64,000 bases of DNA from Maylandia zebra (GCF_041146795.1 NC_135185.1:21658529-21722528); one strand, 5' to 3'; counted from the first letter of the stretch, positions 38,000 to 50,309 are shown. The notes: a model not told the origin generated them from the sequence alone. Made by a program: numbers and translations.

Positions 38000-39058
38000 A
38001 AGTGAACTCAGAGGCACCACAGGGCTTTTAAAAAATATTTTCTCATACAAACATACAAAATTTTACAAATGAGATATGATTGGGTTAAACGGTAATGCCT
38101 CCTTGAGCATTAAGGCAAGATGCTACTGAGGGCTATACCTGGCATTGTGCTGCAGGAGAGTAGCTATTTGAACGCCGTTAACTTCGCATGAGCGCCTCTC
38201 CTACTCCAGACTCAATTTTTTTCACTGGGTCTCTTAGACGAGTGTGTGCATCTGAATTTAGGTAATGCGCTCCTTGCGTCCAATGATATCAAAAGGAAAA
38301 AAAGAAAAAAAACGAGGGGGGTTAATCATTTGCGCAGCCACTTAACACGCGGATGTGTATTTATTTACTTATCAGTATCAGTCATTTTCCCTCCGCGCAA
38401 GTGCACTTTTGCATGTCTGAGTACGATAAGGCATAACACAAACAATCCTGCAATCACTGGAGGCCTCTCATGGCCATTAAAAGTCAGTAGTTCAACTGAG
38501 GAGTGGTTCTCCAACTCTCAAGTCCATATAGGCCTCCTTTCATCAAGAGGCCCTCGTAAACATCACTACAGTTAATAAAGTGTATTGTGGTCACTGCAAT
38601 CTCAAGGTGCAGCCACGTGTTCATCAGCAACATCAACAAGTCCCAAACTCCACACATGCAGCAGCTGCAGCGTGCTCGGACACCGCTTGCAGTCTCGGGG
38701 ATGAACATTTATGATCATGCACGGTGCTTATGTTATTGTTAGTGGGAGGGGAGCACATGTCTTGTAAATGAAATTACGCTCGACGAAAGGAGGCTAGAGC
38801 TGTTTTGTATTGTTGGCGATGCCCCGCCTCTGATGGTAGCCTTAAACCTGGCACCCAGCTAAAACAAACCAAAGCCAGCACCGAGCTCCCACTCAATCCA
38901 ATTAAGGCGGACTTGAGGCGCTCTCTTACGTGTTCATCTACCAGGATCGACGTTGAGACAACAGGAAGCAGAGGGGCTTTGGCCAAAAAAAAAAAAAAAA
39001 AAAGGCAGAAGGAGAGATTGCCTTGCCTTCTAATTTCTCCCTCTCCAGCCCCAGAACA
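38000..39058 (+). promoter_or_regulatory. nkx2.1: nkx2.1 upstream / 5' UTR region
   Basis: The kilobase before the nkx2.1 start. It lacks an obvious TATA box. A 19-base A run lies at 38985-39003, followed by purine-rich and pyrimidine-rich leader DNA. No upstream coding exon matching the longer mammalian N-terminus was recognised. Confidence 0.45.
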
Positions 39059-39425
39059 ATGTCGATGAGCCCTAAGCATACGACTCCTTTTTCTGTTTCC
39101 GATATCTTGAGTCCCCTTGAGGAGAGCTATAAGAAAGTAAGTATGGAGAATAACAACTTGGGGGCACCTCTCACTTCTTACCGGCAGCCGCAAGTCTCAC
39201 AGGCGGCGATGCAGCAGCACCACATGGGCCATAATGGGACTGTGTCTGCGGCTTACCACATGACTGCGGCAGGTGTTTCTCAGCTGTCACACACGGCCAT
39301 GGGGGGCTACTGTAACGGCAACCTGGGCAACATGGGCGACCTGCCGTCTTACCAAGACGGCATGAGGGGCAGCGCCACGGCAACCGGCTGGTACGGAGCC
39401 AACCCAGATCCGCGTTTTTCCACCA
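39059..39425 (+). CDS. nkx2.1: nkx2.1 coding exon 1
   Basis: ATG at 39059; the donor GTGAGTAT starts at 39426 after one base of the Ile codon. It encodes residues 1-122, to PDPRFST. Confidence 0.95.
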
Positions 39426-40712
39426 GTGAGTATCCTGCACCTGTTCTTTGACTCCAGCTTGGAGTTATCACAGTCCGCATTGAGCTGAAATCCATATTTT
39501 TGCGGATGTTTCGTGGTGCTGTGTTTTAGGAGTTGCAGTACAGTTTTTATAATCTTTACGTTTTTCGGCACAAAATTGGCATTTTTCAAGTTTCGGTACT
39601 TTAGATGTTTCCAGTAAGGAGGGGCAGAAATCGCGCAAATATTCAAGTTTTTAATCCACAGATTTCAACATTTGTAAAGATTCTCACGACAGAAAAATAA
39701 TGGAACAGTTTTCCTTCAGGGCTTTCACACTCATCCAGCAGTAACAGCTTTGCTGTCATTTATGAGCGGCTCCTTAAATTTGGTCGATGTAGTTTATGAA
39801 CACGCTTTCACTTTGACACTTTTGAGTTTTAGGTGTTGTAAATAAAGGTGTCTGCTTCTTTGAGACCCGTGAAGATTTATAAAAAGCTGATAATTGAGTA
39901 ACATTGTTGATTTTTGCATCTGCAAATGATATTTGTCCATACTAAATTTTCTCTCCATATAAATGTCTCTATGTAACACGAGAATATAACTTTTAAAAAA
40001 AATTGAATTTAATTACAATTATTTTCCCCCCTCAGTTTCCCGCTTCATGGGCTCATCATCCGGGATGAACATGGGCAGCATGGGCAGTCTCAGTTCCCTG
40101 GCAGACGTGGGTAAAGGCATGGGCTCTCTGTCAACCACACCGAGGAGAAAGAGGCGAGTGCTGTTCTCCCAGGCGCAGGTGTACGAGCTGGAGCGACGCT
40201 TCAAGCAGCAGAAATACCTGTCGGCGCCGGAGAGGGAACACCTGGCAAGTATGATCCACCTCACCCCGACCCAGGTGAAAATCTGGTTCCAGAATCACCG
40301 GTATAAAATGAAGAGGCAGGCAAAAGACAAAGCCTCCCAGCAGCAGATGCAGCAGGAGAGCGGCTCCTGCCAACAACAGCAGCAGCAGTCACCTCGGAGA
40401 GTAGCTGTGCCGGTGCTGGTAAAGGATGGGAAGCCGTGCCAAGGCAGCGGCCACACGCCCACATCCTCCGCTCAGACGCACCACCAGCAAGGGGGCAATG
40501 TCATGATTATGTCTAACAACACGTCCGGCCTCGGCCAGCATCAGAGCCAGCAGGTGGGAAGCACAGGTCACTCTCCAGACTTGGCGCAGCACTCCTCCAG
40601 TCCGCCCTCACTTCAGAGCCAAGTGGCCGGCCTCTCCCACCTCAACTCCCCCGCCGCAGAGTACGGCTCGGCCTTGCAGTGTTCAGCCCTGTTATACGGC
40701 AGGACATGGTGA
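39059..40712 (+). CDS. nkx2.1: nkx2.1 (TTF-1), NK2 homeobox transcription factor (complete, 347 aa, two exons)
   Basis: The CDS joins 39059-39425 and 40036-40712. It is a nuclear master regulator of thyroid, lung/swim-bladder-type foregut and ventral forebrain in vertebrates. The start [20 protein letters not shown] carries the TN repressor motif (residues 10-20), matching mammals exactly. Next come the conserved [15 protein letters not shown] and [19 protein letters not shown] blocks. The homeodomain spans 159-218, with [20 protein letters not shown], helix 3 [13 protein letters not shown] and Tyr 54. A Gln-rich linker with a Q6 run follows, then the NK2-specific domain [14 protein letters not shown] (about 243-256). 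The end [10 protein letters not shown] is the family's invariant tail. Mammalian protein is 371 aa; the difference is mainly shorter Ala/Gln/Gly-rich runs. The SISRFMG region and the neighbours separate it from nkx2.4. ATGTCGATG offers two starts; the first has A at -3. Confidence 0.97.
39426..40035 (+). other. nkx2.1: nkx2.1 intron
   Basis: A 610-base intron, GTGAGT to CCCCCCTCAG. AT-rich in the 3' half; no repeat or exon recognised. Confidence 0.95.
40036..40712 (+). CDS. nkx2.1: nkx2.1 coding exon 2
   Basis: Acceptor TTTTCCCCCCTCAG ends at 40035. It starts by completing Ile in ISRFMG, holds the whole homeodomain and NK2-specific domain, and ends with TGA at 40710-40712. Confidence 0.97.
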
Positions 40713-41300
40713 CAAGAGGCGCCGGCTATGATTTAAATCTAATTTTAAAAAAGAAAAGACATTTTTATGTTAATGCTCGGCAAGTTTCACTGTAAATGTG
40801 CGCACTTGAACAAGAACCGAGTGAAACCGACGCAGCTCTTCTTGAATTTTTTCTCCTCCCCATTTCGAAAGGAAGTGTGACTCTTGTGGAAGAATCACTT
40901 GTTCACAAACTGCGGATGTAAAAGTCTTGGGATTTATTTATGTAAATTATATTGACACAAAGGAAGAATCAGCAGTCAAATAGGCCCCATAGTTGGGATA
41001 ACTAAACCCGAAACAGAGACGCAGATAGACTGCAGGACTGCTGGGTGCTCTTAAATTTCCCTCCTCAGACACAAATGTGATGACTCTGATTCATAATAGA
41101 ATTTAATGTAAGCCGTAGATCTAGCTTGTATATTTCAGTAAAAGGTTTGAATTTTAGCTATTTGTTGTACAAAGTTTTTGACGCTATTGCCGGTTTGTTG
41201 TCGTTTCACTGGTATTTGTACGTTTTATTTCTTTGTAACTTATATAGATATTTGACTTACAGCAAAACAGTCCTATTAATAAATTATGGAACCCAAACAG
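40713..41300 (+). other. nkx2.1: nkx2.1 3' UTR (putative)
   Basis: AT-rich DNA after the stop, ending around an AATAAA at 41278-41283. No other gene is recognised in it. Confidence 0.5.
41278..41283 (+). terminator. nkx2.1: candidate poly(A) signal of nkx2.1
   Basis: AATAAA 566 bases after the nkx2.1 stop, with TTTGTTGTG-type downstream DNA. It is the first clear canonical signal. Confidence 0.45.
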
Positions 41301-41356
41301 TTAAACTTTGTTGTGAAATTAAATAATTATTTAGGTAAAGACAACAAAACAGCAGG

Positions 41357-41357
<1 letters not shown>

Positions 41358-41411
<54 letters not shown>
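41358..41411. repeat. (TTA)18 microsatellite
   Basis: An uninterrupted TTA trinucleotide run just past the nkx2.1 3' UTR. Confidence 0.96.
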
Positions 41412-41689
41412 GTTTTTTGCAGATAAAATGCAAGAAAGAACAAGCAACTAGAAGTTTTCAAAATATGTTCAGATTTGTCAGAACGTGGGAAAAAATAACT
41501 AAATGCCGCATTAGTTCTGACATGACAGTAAATACTGGGGCCTATTTCACCCCCCAGCCCCTGTTTTTTCTCCTGCTAAATCACATACCTCGCAGGCTTA
41601 TCGTTTCATGGCTGCAACTCACACAAGCATGCCCTGCAGAGTAAACTGAGCCTTTTATGTGCTTTTTTCTTTTCTCTTTCTGTATGTGT

Positions 41690-41935
41690 GTTTTCTCTCG
41701 GCGTGAGTCAGAAAGGTAAGGTACCTCGACTCCCAACATCAAACACAAACGCTGCTCAGAGGGCAGCTTATCGATGAAATCCCTCGCCAAACAGCGCCGT
41801 ATTCTTCTCAAAAGAGTCGTGAGGTGAACTGTTGGCGCGGGGCTATCAGATGGTTCATCAATAATCAATCCGGGAATTGAAAGGAAACAGGCTGTTTGTG
41901 TCGGGCATTAAAAACAAACCTGCCTCCACACAGAT
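41690..41935. promoter_or_regulatory. candidate conserved noncoding element downstream of nkx2.1
   Basis: A unique block of balanced composition after an AT-rich stretch, with TCATCAATAATCAATCCGGG, GGGCATTAAAAACAAACC (forkhead-like core) and ATCGATGAAATCC words. It lies 1 kb past nkx2.1. Visual inference. Confidence 0.35.
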
Positions 41936-44047
41936 ATTTATATATGTTAAATATTAGACTGTAGATTTTTTTTTTAACCCTGTGGGATGTTTGACACTTG
42001 GAGATATCTTTATTTTCAAAATAAAGAACTCAAGCTGTAATTTATTTCCCTTTAGTTGTAGGGTTCGGTAAATAAAAGGTATAATAATCATTATAGACTA
42101 TTCTCCTGCCACCTAACAGAGATATAGGTCTTAAACAGTAAACAATGTGGTAGCTAAGCGGCGGGGTTAATGATGGGCGATTTTCGGTTATGGCTTGACC
42201 AGGGTAAGTTGTTTTCAAATCAGCGCTGTCATGTGTCATAAAGCTATAATTTTAGAGCCTTTCAGACAGGATACATAATGAAAATAATTTATCTTTAAAG
42301 CTTTTTTTTTTTTAATCCTCCAGCTTCTTGGCTTCTACTGGCTTTCATTTCTGATGCTGCCTGAAATAAGTGAGGATTTAAAGCATACACTTTAATAAAA
42401 CTTCTCTGGATGTTTATCCGTTGTCTTGAGATAATTGATCTTTACTCCACATGATCCAACCAAAGTAATTTTTCCTTCCATTTGCCTATCTGACTTTTCC
42501 GGTCCTGCTGCACTTTTAATTCCTGAAATTTTATTAATTATATGGAAACTTCTTTATTTCTAGACCGGAATGTACTCAACTATTCACATACTACTGTTTT
42601 TCAAAGTCACCCAGCTTTATTTGACGCCCGAGGTGACCATTATGTTTTGGGGGTTTTTTGTTTTGTATTTTTTAATATTCTCTATTTTTTCTGATACTTA
42701 CCGTATGCATCGGTGGCCAAAGTACATGCGGCTCATATAGTACAGTTAGAAGCCTTAGTCCACAACTGGACCACAAGTTGTTTATATGACTTTTGCATAA
42801 GTCCCATTTTAGCACAAATTCTGCAAAACACTCAGAGAACTGGGGCTCAGCAGTGCTTTTTGCTTAATGGGGGCTAATGTTAATACAAATACAAGAACAT
42901 TAACTGATTTTCTACAACTTTGTATTTAAAATCCAAAAGCATATTCAGTCAGTATTAGCGTATAAAAAATGTGATGTTCAAAAAAAATTAGGCACTAAAC
43001 TCACGTCCGTCTCCTTTCCAAGCACGCAGTAGGTCTTTCCCTTGAAGCCAGAGAAAGATACAGTTTAAGGGCACCAGGCAGCCCCTAGAAAAGCAATTTT
43101 AGAGACTTTAAGTGAAATCTTACCAGCATCAGAAACTATCTTCTATTAGGTATTTTGCAGAGCAGGTTTTGTTCGGGAGAGAAGTGAGAACTTTGGGATT
43201 ACATTAACATGTCTTTGGCGCGGTGTGTGGTCTTTGTGTGCAGCTTGTAGCTGTTGAGAATGACTTGTTGGAAACGTGTGTGCTCTCATCGCTCTCTTTT
43301 GTAGAAACCCACAGTGCAACTTCTCAAGTCTTCCTGCCTTTATTGTGGGCTGTCTTCACGAACCCCAAGCAATTAGTCTCTAATCTCAAGGTAATCATAT
43401 TTGAGTTAGTGACTAGCTGCTGAATTTCATTCACCCAGGGACCCAGTGTATCAGTAGTACGTAGTCAATACTCAATTTAAAGTTGAGGAGGACAAAATGT
43501 ATAAAATGTATATATATATATATATATATATATAGCTTCAGAAATGAAATAAAAGTGGGGGCTGGGGTCTCTTTAACTTTTATTTTAATTTTCCCTCAAA
43601 ATGTATAAATTGTGGATTTCTTTTCAGAGCACATTAAGCATTTTATTAGATTCTTTTTACTAAACCCAACAAATATCGACATCGCGGTAAAGAGACAGCC
43701 TAACAGCTAACTAGTTAGATACAGTGAGCCTAGCAGGGCAGTTATCAGTAGCTTGGGTTTCTTTTTGTGTTTGTTTTTTTAATTTGTTCTAAAACTACAA
43801 CTTACAAAACAGTTTTCAAAAGTTTTTTTTTATATTGGGAAAAATTCAAATAAGAGTAATGCTCACGTAGATTACCTATTAATATTAACAGACCTGCAAT
43901 CATTAAACAAAAACTAGTGAGTCGTTGGTGATTTTGTTCACTGGTGTGTGATTCCTGACATACATTGCTGCTGAGTATGTGACGATGGCGTGGCCTATTC
44001 TCGACATTAAGAAGTGCTCCAATAATTACTTGAATTTCACATAAACA

Positions 44048-44090
<43 letters not shown>

Positions 44091-44330
44091 TGCTAAGTAA
44101 GTGTTTGTAGTGCGTTTAATTGCTTTTCTTCTGATTTAGATGTTAATGATGACACGGGTGCTGTCCACGGTGCTGAAAAGAATACGTCAATGGGAAAATG
44201 AAAAATGAGCACAAAGTCTGCATTTATTACATAAGATATACTCAAAAAAGCATTTTCATATTAGTCGTTGTATAATCTTATAAATCTATATGTATATATG
44301 AAAACTGTGTTCTTTTTAAATACAGCCACT
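41936..44330. other. intergenic DNA downstream of nkx2.1
   Basis: AT-rich, gene-free. A TA run lies at 43509-43534 and an AAT run at 44048-44090. Nothing else recognised. Confidence 0.65.
44048..44090. repeat. (AAT)14 microsatellite
   Basis: An uninterrupted ATA/AAT run of about 43 bases. Confidence 0.95.
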
Positions 44331-44650
44331 CTCGTTCTTCTTTCTTAAGTTCCTAAACATTTCATTGCAGCAGGCCCAAGCATTCATGAGGATTACAAAT
44401 AGGACAATTACACAGCAAATGCAATCACCCCCCTTGGTAAATGTTATTGTGAGCTAGCAGCAAAAATCTTTAATTGTGCTACGTTTATCTGCTTCTTCGA
44501 GCCATTGTGCAAAGAGCGCAAACGAGGGTCATTTGCGAACTGAAATACTTTGCATGCAAAGCGGAACACAAGATGCTGTAATACTTGACCTTTCAGCATA
44601 ATTGTTGAAGGCATGAAATGCAGCATTCAGAGCTCGCTGAGTGGAGTCTT
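44330..44650. promoter_or_regulatory. candidate conserved noncoding element with palindromic octamer-like site
   Basis: A unique block with AGGATTACAAATAGGACAATTAC, AATGTTATTGTGAGC and TCTTTAATTGTGC-type words and the perfect 14-bp palindrome CTTTGCATGCAAAG at 44548-44561. That palindrome overlaps two ATGCAAA half-sites of POU factors. It lies 3.6 kb downstream of nkx2.1. Function not tested. Confidence 0.4.
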
Positions 44651-47600
44651 TCTTTATCTCTCCCTCTGATGAACAAAGTGCATTTTATATATCTTCGGTG
44701 TTGGCTTTGTTTCTTTTGAGAAAAATTTCCCTGAGACTGGCTGCAATTTATCTTCATTTTAATAATACTGCTTGGGTAAAAAAAAAAACAAAAAAAACCA
44801 AAAAGAACCCGAAAGAATGAAAGAAAAAAAGAAAAGAAAACGGCACAAATCACACGACTTTTCAATTCAATACTTAATGGACTTCATGCAAAACCCAAAA
44901 ACCGACGAAACTTGTAAATAGATGTTCTCGTATAAAAAAAGAAGTCTGTAAATTAATCATGTTTGGCAGCTGGGGTTCAACATATTCCTCAAGGACAATT
45001 AAGGCAGAGAATTTTGCAGATGGTTAAGTCTCATTTCTCATGTTGGACGTTGTCGTGGTGCCACTGTAAAATTTCAAGAAGTAACTTTGTTCGAAACTCT
45101 CAATGCAAAAAGGATAAAAAAAAGATTAAAATGAGCTCTCTAGAGTTTCATAATTTAATTGATTAATCTATATAAAACAATCAAAATCGCAATTAAAAAC
45201 ATTCCCTAAAGTGATCAACAAAAATTCATCTCTCCTTTGGAATTGTTAAAGTAAGTAAAAGAAAAAATCCCAGGTATGTTATGCTATTTACAGTAGGGTG
45301 CAGAATTTCTAAATACTAATAAATTTGCATGCAAAATCCTGTATTTGGATTAGACATGACACTGAAACATTTAGATTTATATTTCACTTGTTCCTGATCA
45401 TTTTGTAATAACATCAAAATAAGTAAAGCACTTTAAATTGTCTGGAAAAAACTTATTCAGAGTTCTTGCATAAGAGATTTCTGCTAAATAATCACCAGGC
45501 TCTTAGGTTTTGTAGATTTAACATGTTTTTTTCATTAAGGTAATTGATTGTAAGGAGAGTGTCATCTGCATAGATGTTAAAGTCACCGTCAAAAAGAGTG
45601 TCAGTTTTGATTTTTTAAATTGTTTGTTTTATATTGTTTGGTTTGGTTTTTCTAAATGAAACAACATGAGGATGGGGTCTATAAAAAGGGGGGTGCAGAT
45701 TAGCAATCATCTTATATTAAGAAATCTAAAGGGGAGTGCTGGCCTCTGCACCTCCATTGCCAGAGTAGGACAAGAGGTTGAAAAATTAGTTCTAGACAAA
45801 TTCGATTTTAGAAATGTAAACAAATTTTAGGCTGCTTAAAATCAAAATACACACACCAACATATTGAAACCTCCCAAAACAGAAGCTTCATGTGGTCCCG
45901 TGCCATTTTTTATGATGGTAGTGGTTGCCACAAATTATGTTCGTTTAGATAATTTTATAAAATATTGGATTTGTTGTTGTTGTTTTTTTACAGAAAGCAA
46001 ATAAATCATTTTAAAAACTGACACAGAGTAGGACTTAGAAACTGTAATTTGTTCTGATTTCTAGGCTTACACAGACAATTTGTAAAGTAAAAGGGAAACA
46101 GTGATACTGCATATATTTCTTTGTCAGAGTTGGATGATATCAACCAGTTCTGGCCACAGAAAACCTGAATGCCCAAACTGAGCGACAGTGAAAGAGAATT
46201 TCTAATAAAGCTACAAATGCATGTTTAATAGATGATACATATTCAGTTTGCCCAGATAAAAGGAAAGCATTTTATTTCACTAGCTTATTAAATAAGGCAA
46301 TTGTTCTTGAAAATATTAGAAATTAAATCTAACCTCTGTGTACTTACTTATTTCTAACTTGTTATTTAGACAGGAATGCATACCCACAACTTATTTATGT
46401 AGATTCACACTGAGGACATACTACAAGCCAAAGGTTAAACTTGAAATCAGAAACAAACACCAACAAACTAAATGTTATAAAATAGCAGGTGGTTAAGTTT
46501 CTTATATTATTGATAGTTTTAAAGTGAAAGGAAAATCTGTTACAAAAATGAAATCTTAGTTATGTGCAATAACACGGTTATATCTGCGGTTGGAGGGCAG
46601 GCAGTGTGGGTGTCACATGTTAACCGTAGGCTCTCTTCTTCTAAACTAATGAAATCATTTTCTACCTGTATCCATCGAAGACCCAGTTCGACTTAAGTTC
46701 AAGATACATTAGGAGTTCTTAATGTAAGTAGCCATAAAATTAGAATAGACTCGGGGTAGAAAAAGAATAATAAGTAATAGGCTAAGGGTTTCGGGCTGTA
46801 GAAATTGGCATTATGAGTAGCACTGGACACCAGGATCTAGTTGGATTTAACTTAAACAGTGGACATTATACCTCGTATTCAGTGACCATGTTTAGAAGCA
46901 GTGTCACCTGATTTCCATTCTCTTGTTACATGATGACATACCATGTAAACTGGGGTATTATAGAACCCTCTAAATATTGATAAAAATGTATTGATAAAAT
47001 AAAACACTTTTTTTTTTTGCTTAACCGACTTTGTTGATACTTTTTAAGCTACTTTACTTTATCAACTAGTAAACTTTATTCTGTGTCTTAACTTTTGTAT
47101 TGCCATTACAGCACTTAATTTTCTTATTTATTGTAAGCTATTTTGTTGTACAGTGCTTTGTGACAGCTTGTTTGTGAAAAGCAGTTTATAAAACGCGTAC
47201 TACAAATACTTAATACTAATGCTCTCATTTAATTACTTAATATTGTACAAACTTGGGAAAAAAACATTCACAGCATATTTTTACACATGTGCACTTAAGA
47301 CACTTAGAAACAAAAAAAGAAATATTTTGATCAGTCTTTATACTTTACAACAATAAATTGTTAATTTTCTTTAAACTTTAAGTTTTGTAGACATTCCCCA
47401 CCTTTCCATCGCTAAAAAAAATACCTATTTACAAGTACTGTTAAAATCCTCCGAACTATATTTTGGCCATGGCCCTTAGTTCCCCTGTCCTTCAGAATAG
47501 GCCCTAGCCTGCTTTCATGGGTCTGTATGAGCTTATTTCAGGAGAGGATCTTATAAACACTGCAAGGCTACTGCCATTCTCTGTGACCTGAGTGGGTATA

Positions 47601-48850
47601 GTTTTTTTTTAATCCAAAAGACAAAATGAGCAGGTTCATATCCAAGCATCATAAACCAACCCAGTTTTCTATGGCACAATACATGAATTGTTTCATCAAC
47701 TCTCCATACCTTCAAAACTACTCTACTTGTGTGTTTGTCCAAAAGTAACAGTGTGAAATATGTTTGTTTTGTGCACTCACCCAATGCCACATAAATGTAA
47801 ACATACTTTTGACATTTGACAGAAATGTGGATAAGAATAAGGCTGGATTGAGACTTAAGTCTCTGTGTGGAAGGTCCTCATCAGGATAGAAATTCAAGTA
47901 AATGAGTGAGCTGGTGTGCGCGCCCACGCTGTGTGTGCTCCTGTTAAACATGCCAATTAAATGAGACCAGACTAAAGCGGAGTTGTCATGTCTGTGTACA
48001 GTACCAGCAGGAGTCCTTTAGAAACCAACGAGCCATCACTAACCCCGTTAACACCAGACCCTCCAGACCGACCCGGGTGCCGCTGCTCGCTCTATAGGCC
48101 TGCAGCAATAACTTCTCCATTTAATGAAGGTTTGAATAGTCCAAGGCTATCCCTTTCAAATAGTGAGACCTAAAGTGAATTTAAATTGATTTGCATGCTA
48201 TAAATATGAGAGCACTTATGAATTATAGGCTATAATAACATTTTTTAGAGGAATTAACACAAAAAAGTGTGTTTAGTTTATAAAGGATGTTCGGCAATAT
48301 TAAAAGGAGTGCTGCAGAGTAACTAAGTGGATATACTCAATATCTATATGTAAATGTAAAGATACAAGGGCTTACTCCGAGCTCTGTTTTCTATTACTCT
48401 TCTAAACTGATTTGAAAGCTACAATTTACAAATTAAGATTTTAGTAAAAACAGCTTCTGTTTAGTAACTACTCATCACTGCAGTTACCACTGACCACCTA
48501 CAGCATTGGGAGTACTTCATCCAAATAAAAATTAATGATAGCAATTCTCAGCTGATAGGTATAATGAGTCCACCTACTTTTAACCATACTTTATTTTATT
48601 TATTTATTTTTTACAATTTTTGACCAATACTAAGCTTTCTTTTTTGTATCTGGTATTGTTATATGTGCCACTGCTATGAATAGTTCTTCCAGAGCTCTAT
48701 GGTAACATTTTCAGGTAAGAAACCTTAAAAGTCGAAACCAGTTACCCTGATTTTTCTTTTTTGCTTTGCCCAGTAAGCATTAAAAGCTTCACACACATGC
48801 CTAACGTGAAAACTTAAAGCATAAAATGAATGAAACTTCCCATATGCTCT
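44651..48850. other. intergenic DNA, nkx2.1-mbip interval (middle)
   Basis: AT-rich, no gene recognised. A tail-like AGTGCTTTGTGACAGC...GTTTATAAA at about 47150-47200 suggests a LINE-type 3' end. A GC-richer piece with CAGACCGACCCGGG lies near 48060. Purine or A-rich tracts occur at 44778-44840. Confidence 0.6.
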
Positions 48851-48859
48851 CAGTAAAGA

Positions 48860-49130
48860 GGGACAACTTGATTAAACCGCACTGAATCCATGGATAATCC
48901 AGCAGTCAGTCCATTCTCCTGTGTGAGTGAATGGTGGGGTAGGCTGCGTCTCTTTGCAGACTGAAAAAAAAATTCCTTGAATGTTTCTACACAATAAGCA
49001 ATCAAGATCCCAAAGCCTGGACATTTGACAGCTTAATGAGTTCAGGCTGCAATCACTTTAAGAAAAGCCATGGTCCCTTTTAACCAGAGCACAGTCTATA
49101 TGAGCCGAGCTGAGAAAAGGCACAGCGCGT
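48860..49130. promoter_or_regulatory. candidate conserved noncoding element, nkx2.1-mbip interval
   Basis: A balanced, unique block with TGGATAATCCAGC, CAATCAAGATCCC, GCTTAATGAG and GCAATCACTTTAAG words. One of three neighbouring blocks within 1.4 kb. Confidence 0.38.
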
Positions 49131-49289
49131 CCATCTAACTCACAGTAAAGACGCACATAACTACAGGTTAATAAAAACACGGGGTGGAGGTGGATGTAAA
49201 TAGGTCCTGTATATTAGGACCTGTTGAGACTTGCATGTTTTGTTCGGCTACAGGAGGAGGGGTGATATTTGCCCCCCTAATGAAATATG

Positions 49290-49490
49290 TCATTACGAGG
49301 AATTCATGTGACACAAAAGGGGCGACAGTCAAAAATTGCCCCACTGCTGTTCAGTAATTATATAGTTTGCCCTGGCAGCGCCTTCAGGCAGGTGGCTGGT
49401 CCATCATGCAAATGGCTTGGCTGTGCCGACATAATTAGCCACTGCGAGCCGCTTAAATTAACAATTAGCTAACATGCAATTCTGTTCACA
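49290..49490. promoter_or_regulatory. candidate conserved noncoding element, nkx2.1-mbip interval
   Basis: Contains GTAATTATATAG, CATGCAAATGGC (octamer), ACATAATTAGCC and TTAAATTAACAATTAGC in a GC-mixed background. The packing of homeodomain and POU words is the densest I saw in the gene-free interval. Inferred enhancer of nkx2.1. Confidence 0.45.
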
Positions 49491-49879
49491 ACGCGGTAGT
49501 TCTCCTTTTTGGCCAATTGTCACTGTATGTTATTCCGGTGGCTGAATTGCTCAGTAGGATATAGGCTATGTGGTTTCTTACTTGGTCAATTTACAGGCTA
49601 AATGAACGGAAATCGACAGAATGGGGGTTTATATCCTAATCCCCAAAGAGAAGCTGCATGGCAGCGCATTTATGTTAAACACTTAGTCGGGAGAAAGAAA
49701 AAAGCCTGTAACACACATTTCATGGATGTCAGGCTGACAGGCAGCTCAATATAGGAGTGTCAGGTGTTGATAGTCAAATGGCAGTTTAACAGAAAACAGC
49801 AGTGTAAGTGAGAGTGAATCGGACTCAGGGGCCACACGCTGCGCTTCAGCCAGCCCTAAAGGTTCTGCTTTTTTAACCT

Positions 49880-50215
49880 CTTCACTGATCCCCTTGCAGC
49901 CGGCGTCCAAAACACTATTGCCTTACTGCAGGCCAATCACGGCCCACCCACTCTCTCATTATTCTCGCTGCCCTCCGACATGACACGGGAACAAAGTAGA
50001 CATTAAGCAACATTAAACTCAGGGATGGGAGTAATCAGGAACCCGTTATCTCTTAATGAAGGAAAACACATGCGGAGCGATACACATAGCGGGTAATCAA
50101 TAGAAAGGCCTGACAAAAGGAATCGGAGAGCCCAAAAAGGGAAAATGCAAATCAATTAGAATCGTTGTTTGCTTTGAAACCGTTCAGTCTATTTCCATTA
50201 ATTACATGTTACATT
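49880..50215. promoter_or_regulatory. candidate conserved noncoding element, nkx2.1-mbip interval
   Basis: A unique 330-base block with GCCAATCACGG, TCATTATTCTC, ACATTAAGCAACATTAAAC, GTAATCAGG, GGGTAATCAATAG and ATGCAAATCAATTAG words, and AACAAAG of SOX/TCF type. It may be a long conserved element. Not aligned. Confidence 0.42.
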
Positions 50216-50266
50216 AAAAGTAATTCGTCTAGGCTACACACCAACAACAGTTGTCTCTCCCCTTGT

Positions 50267-50297
50267 CCCTTTTTTAAGGGAATGGCTTAAAAAAGGG
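50267..50297. repeat. perfect 12-bp inverted repeat, 7-base loop
   Basis: CCCTTTTTTAAG at 50267-50278 and its exact reverse complement CTTAAAAAAGGG at 50286-50297, separated by GGAATGG. It also contains a direct AAGGGAATGGCTT-type duplication. Transcribed from either strand it would form a hairpin. Confidence 0.9.
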
Positions 50298-50309
50298 AAT
50301 GGCTTGGGT

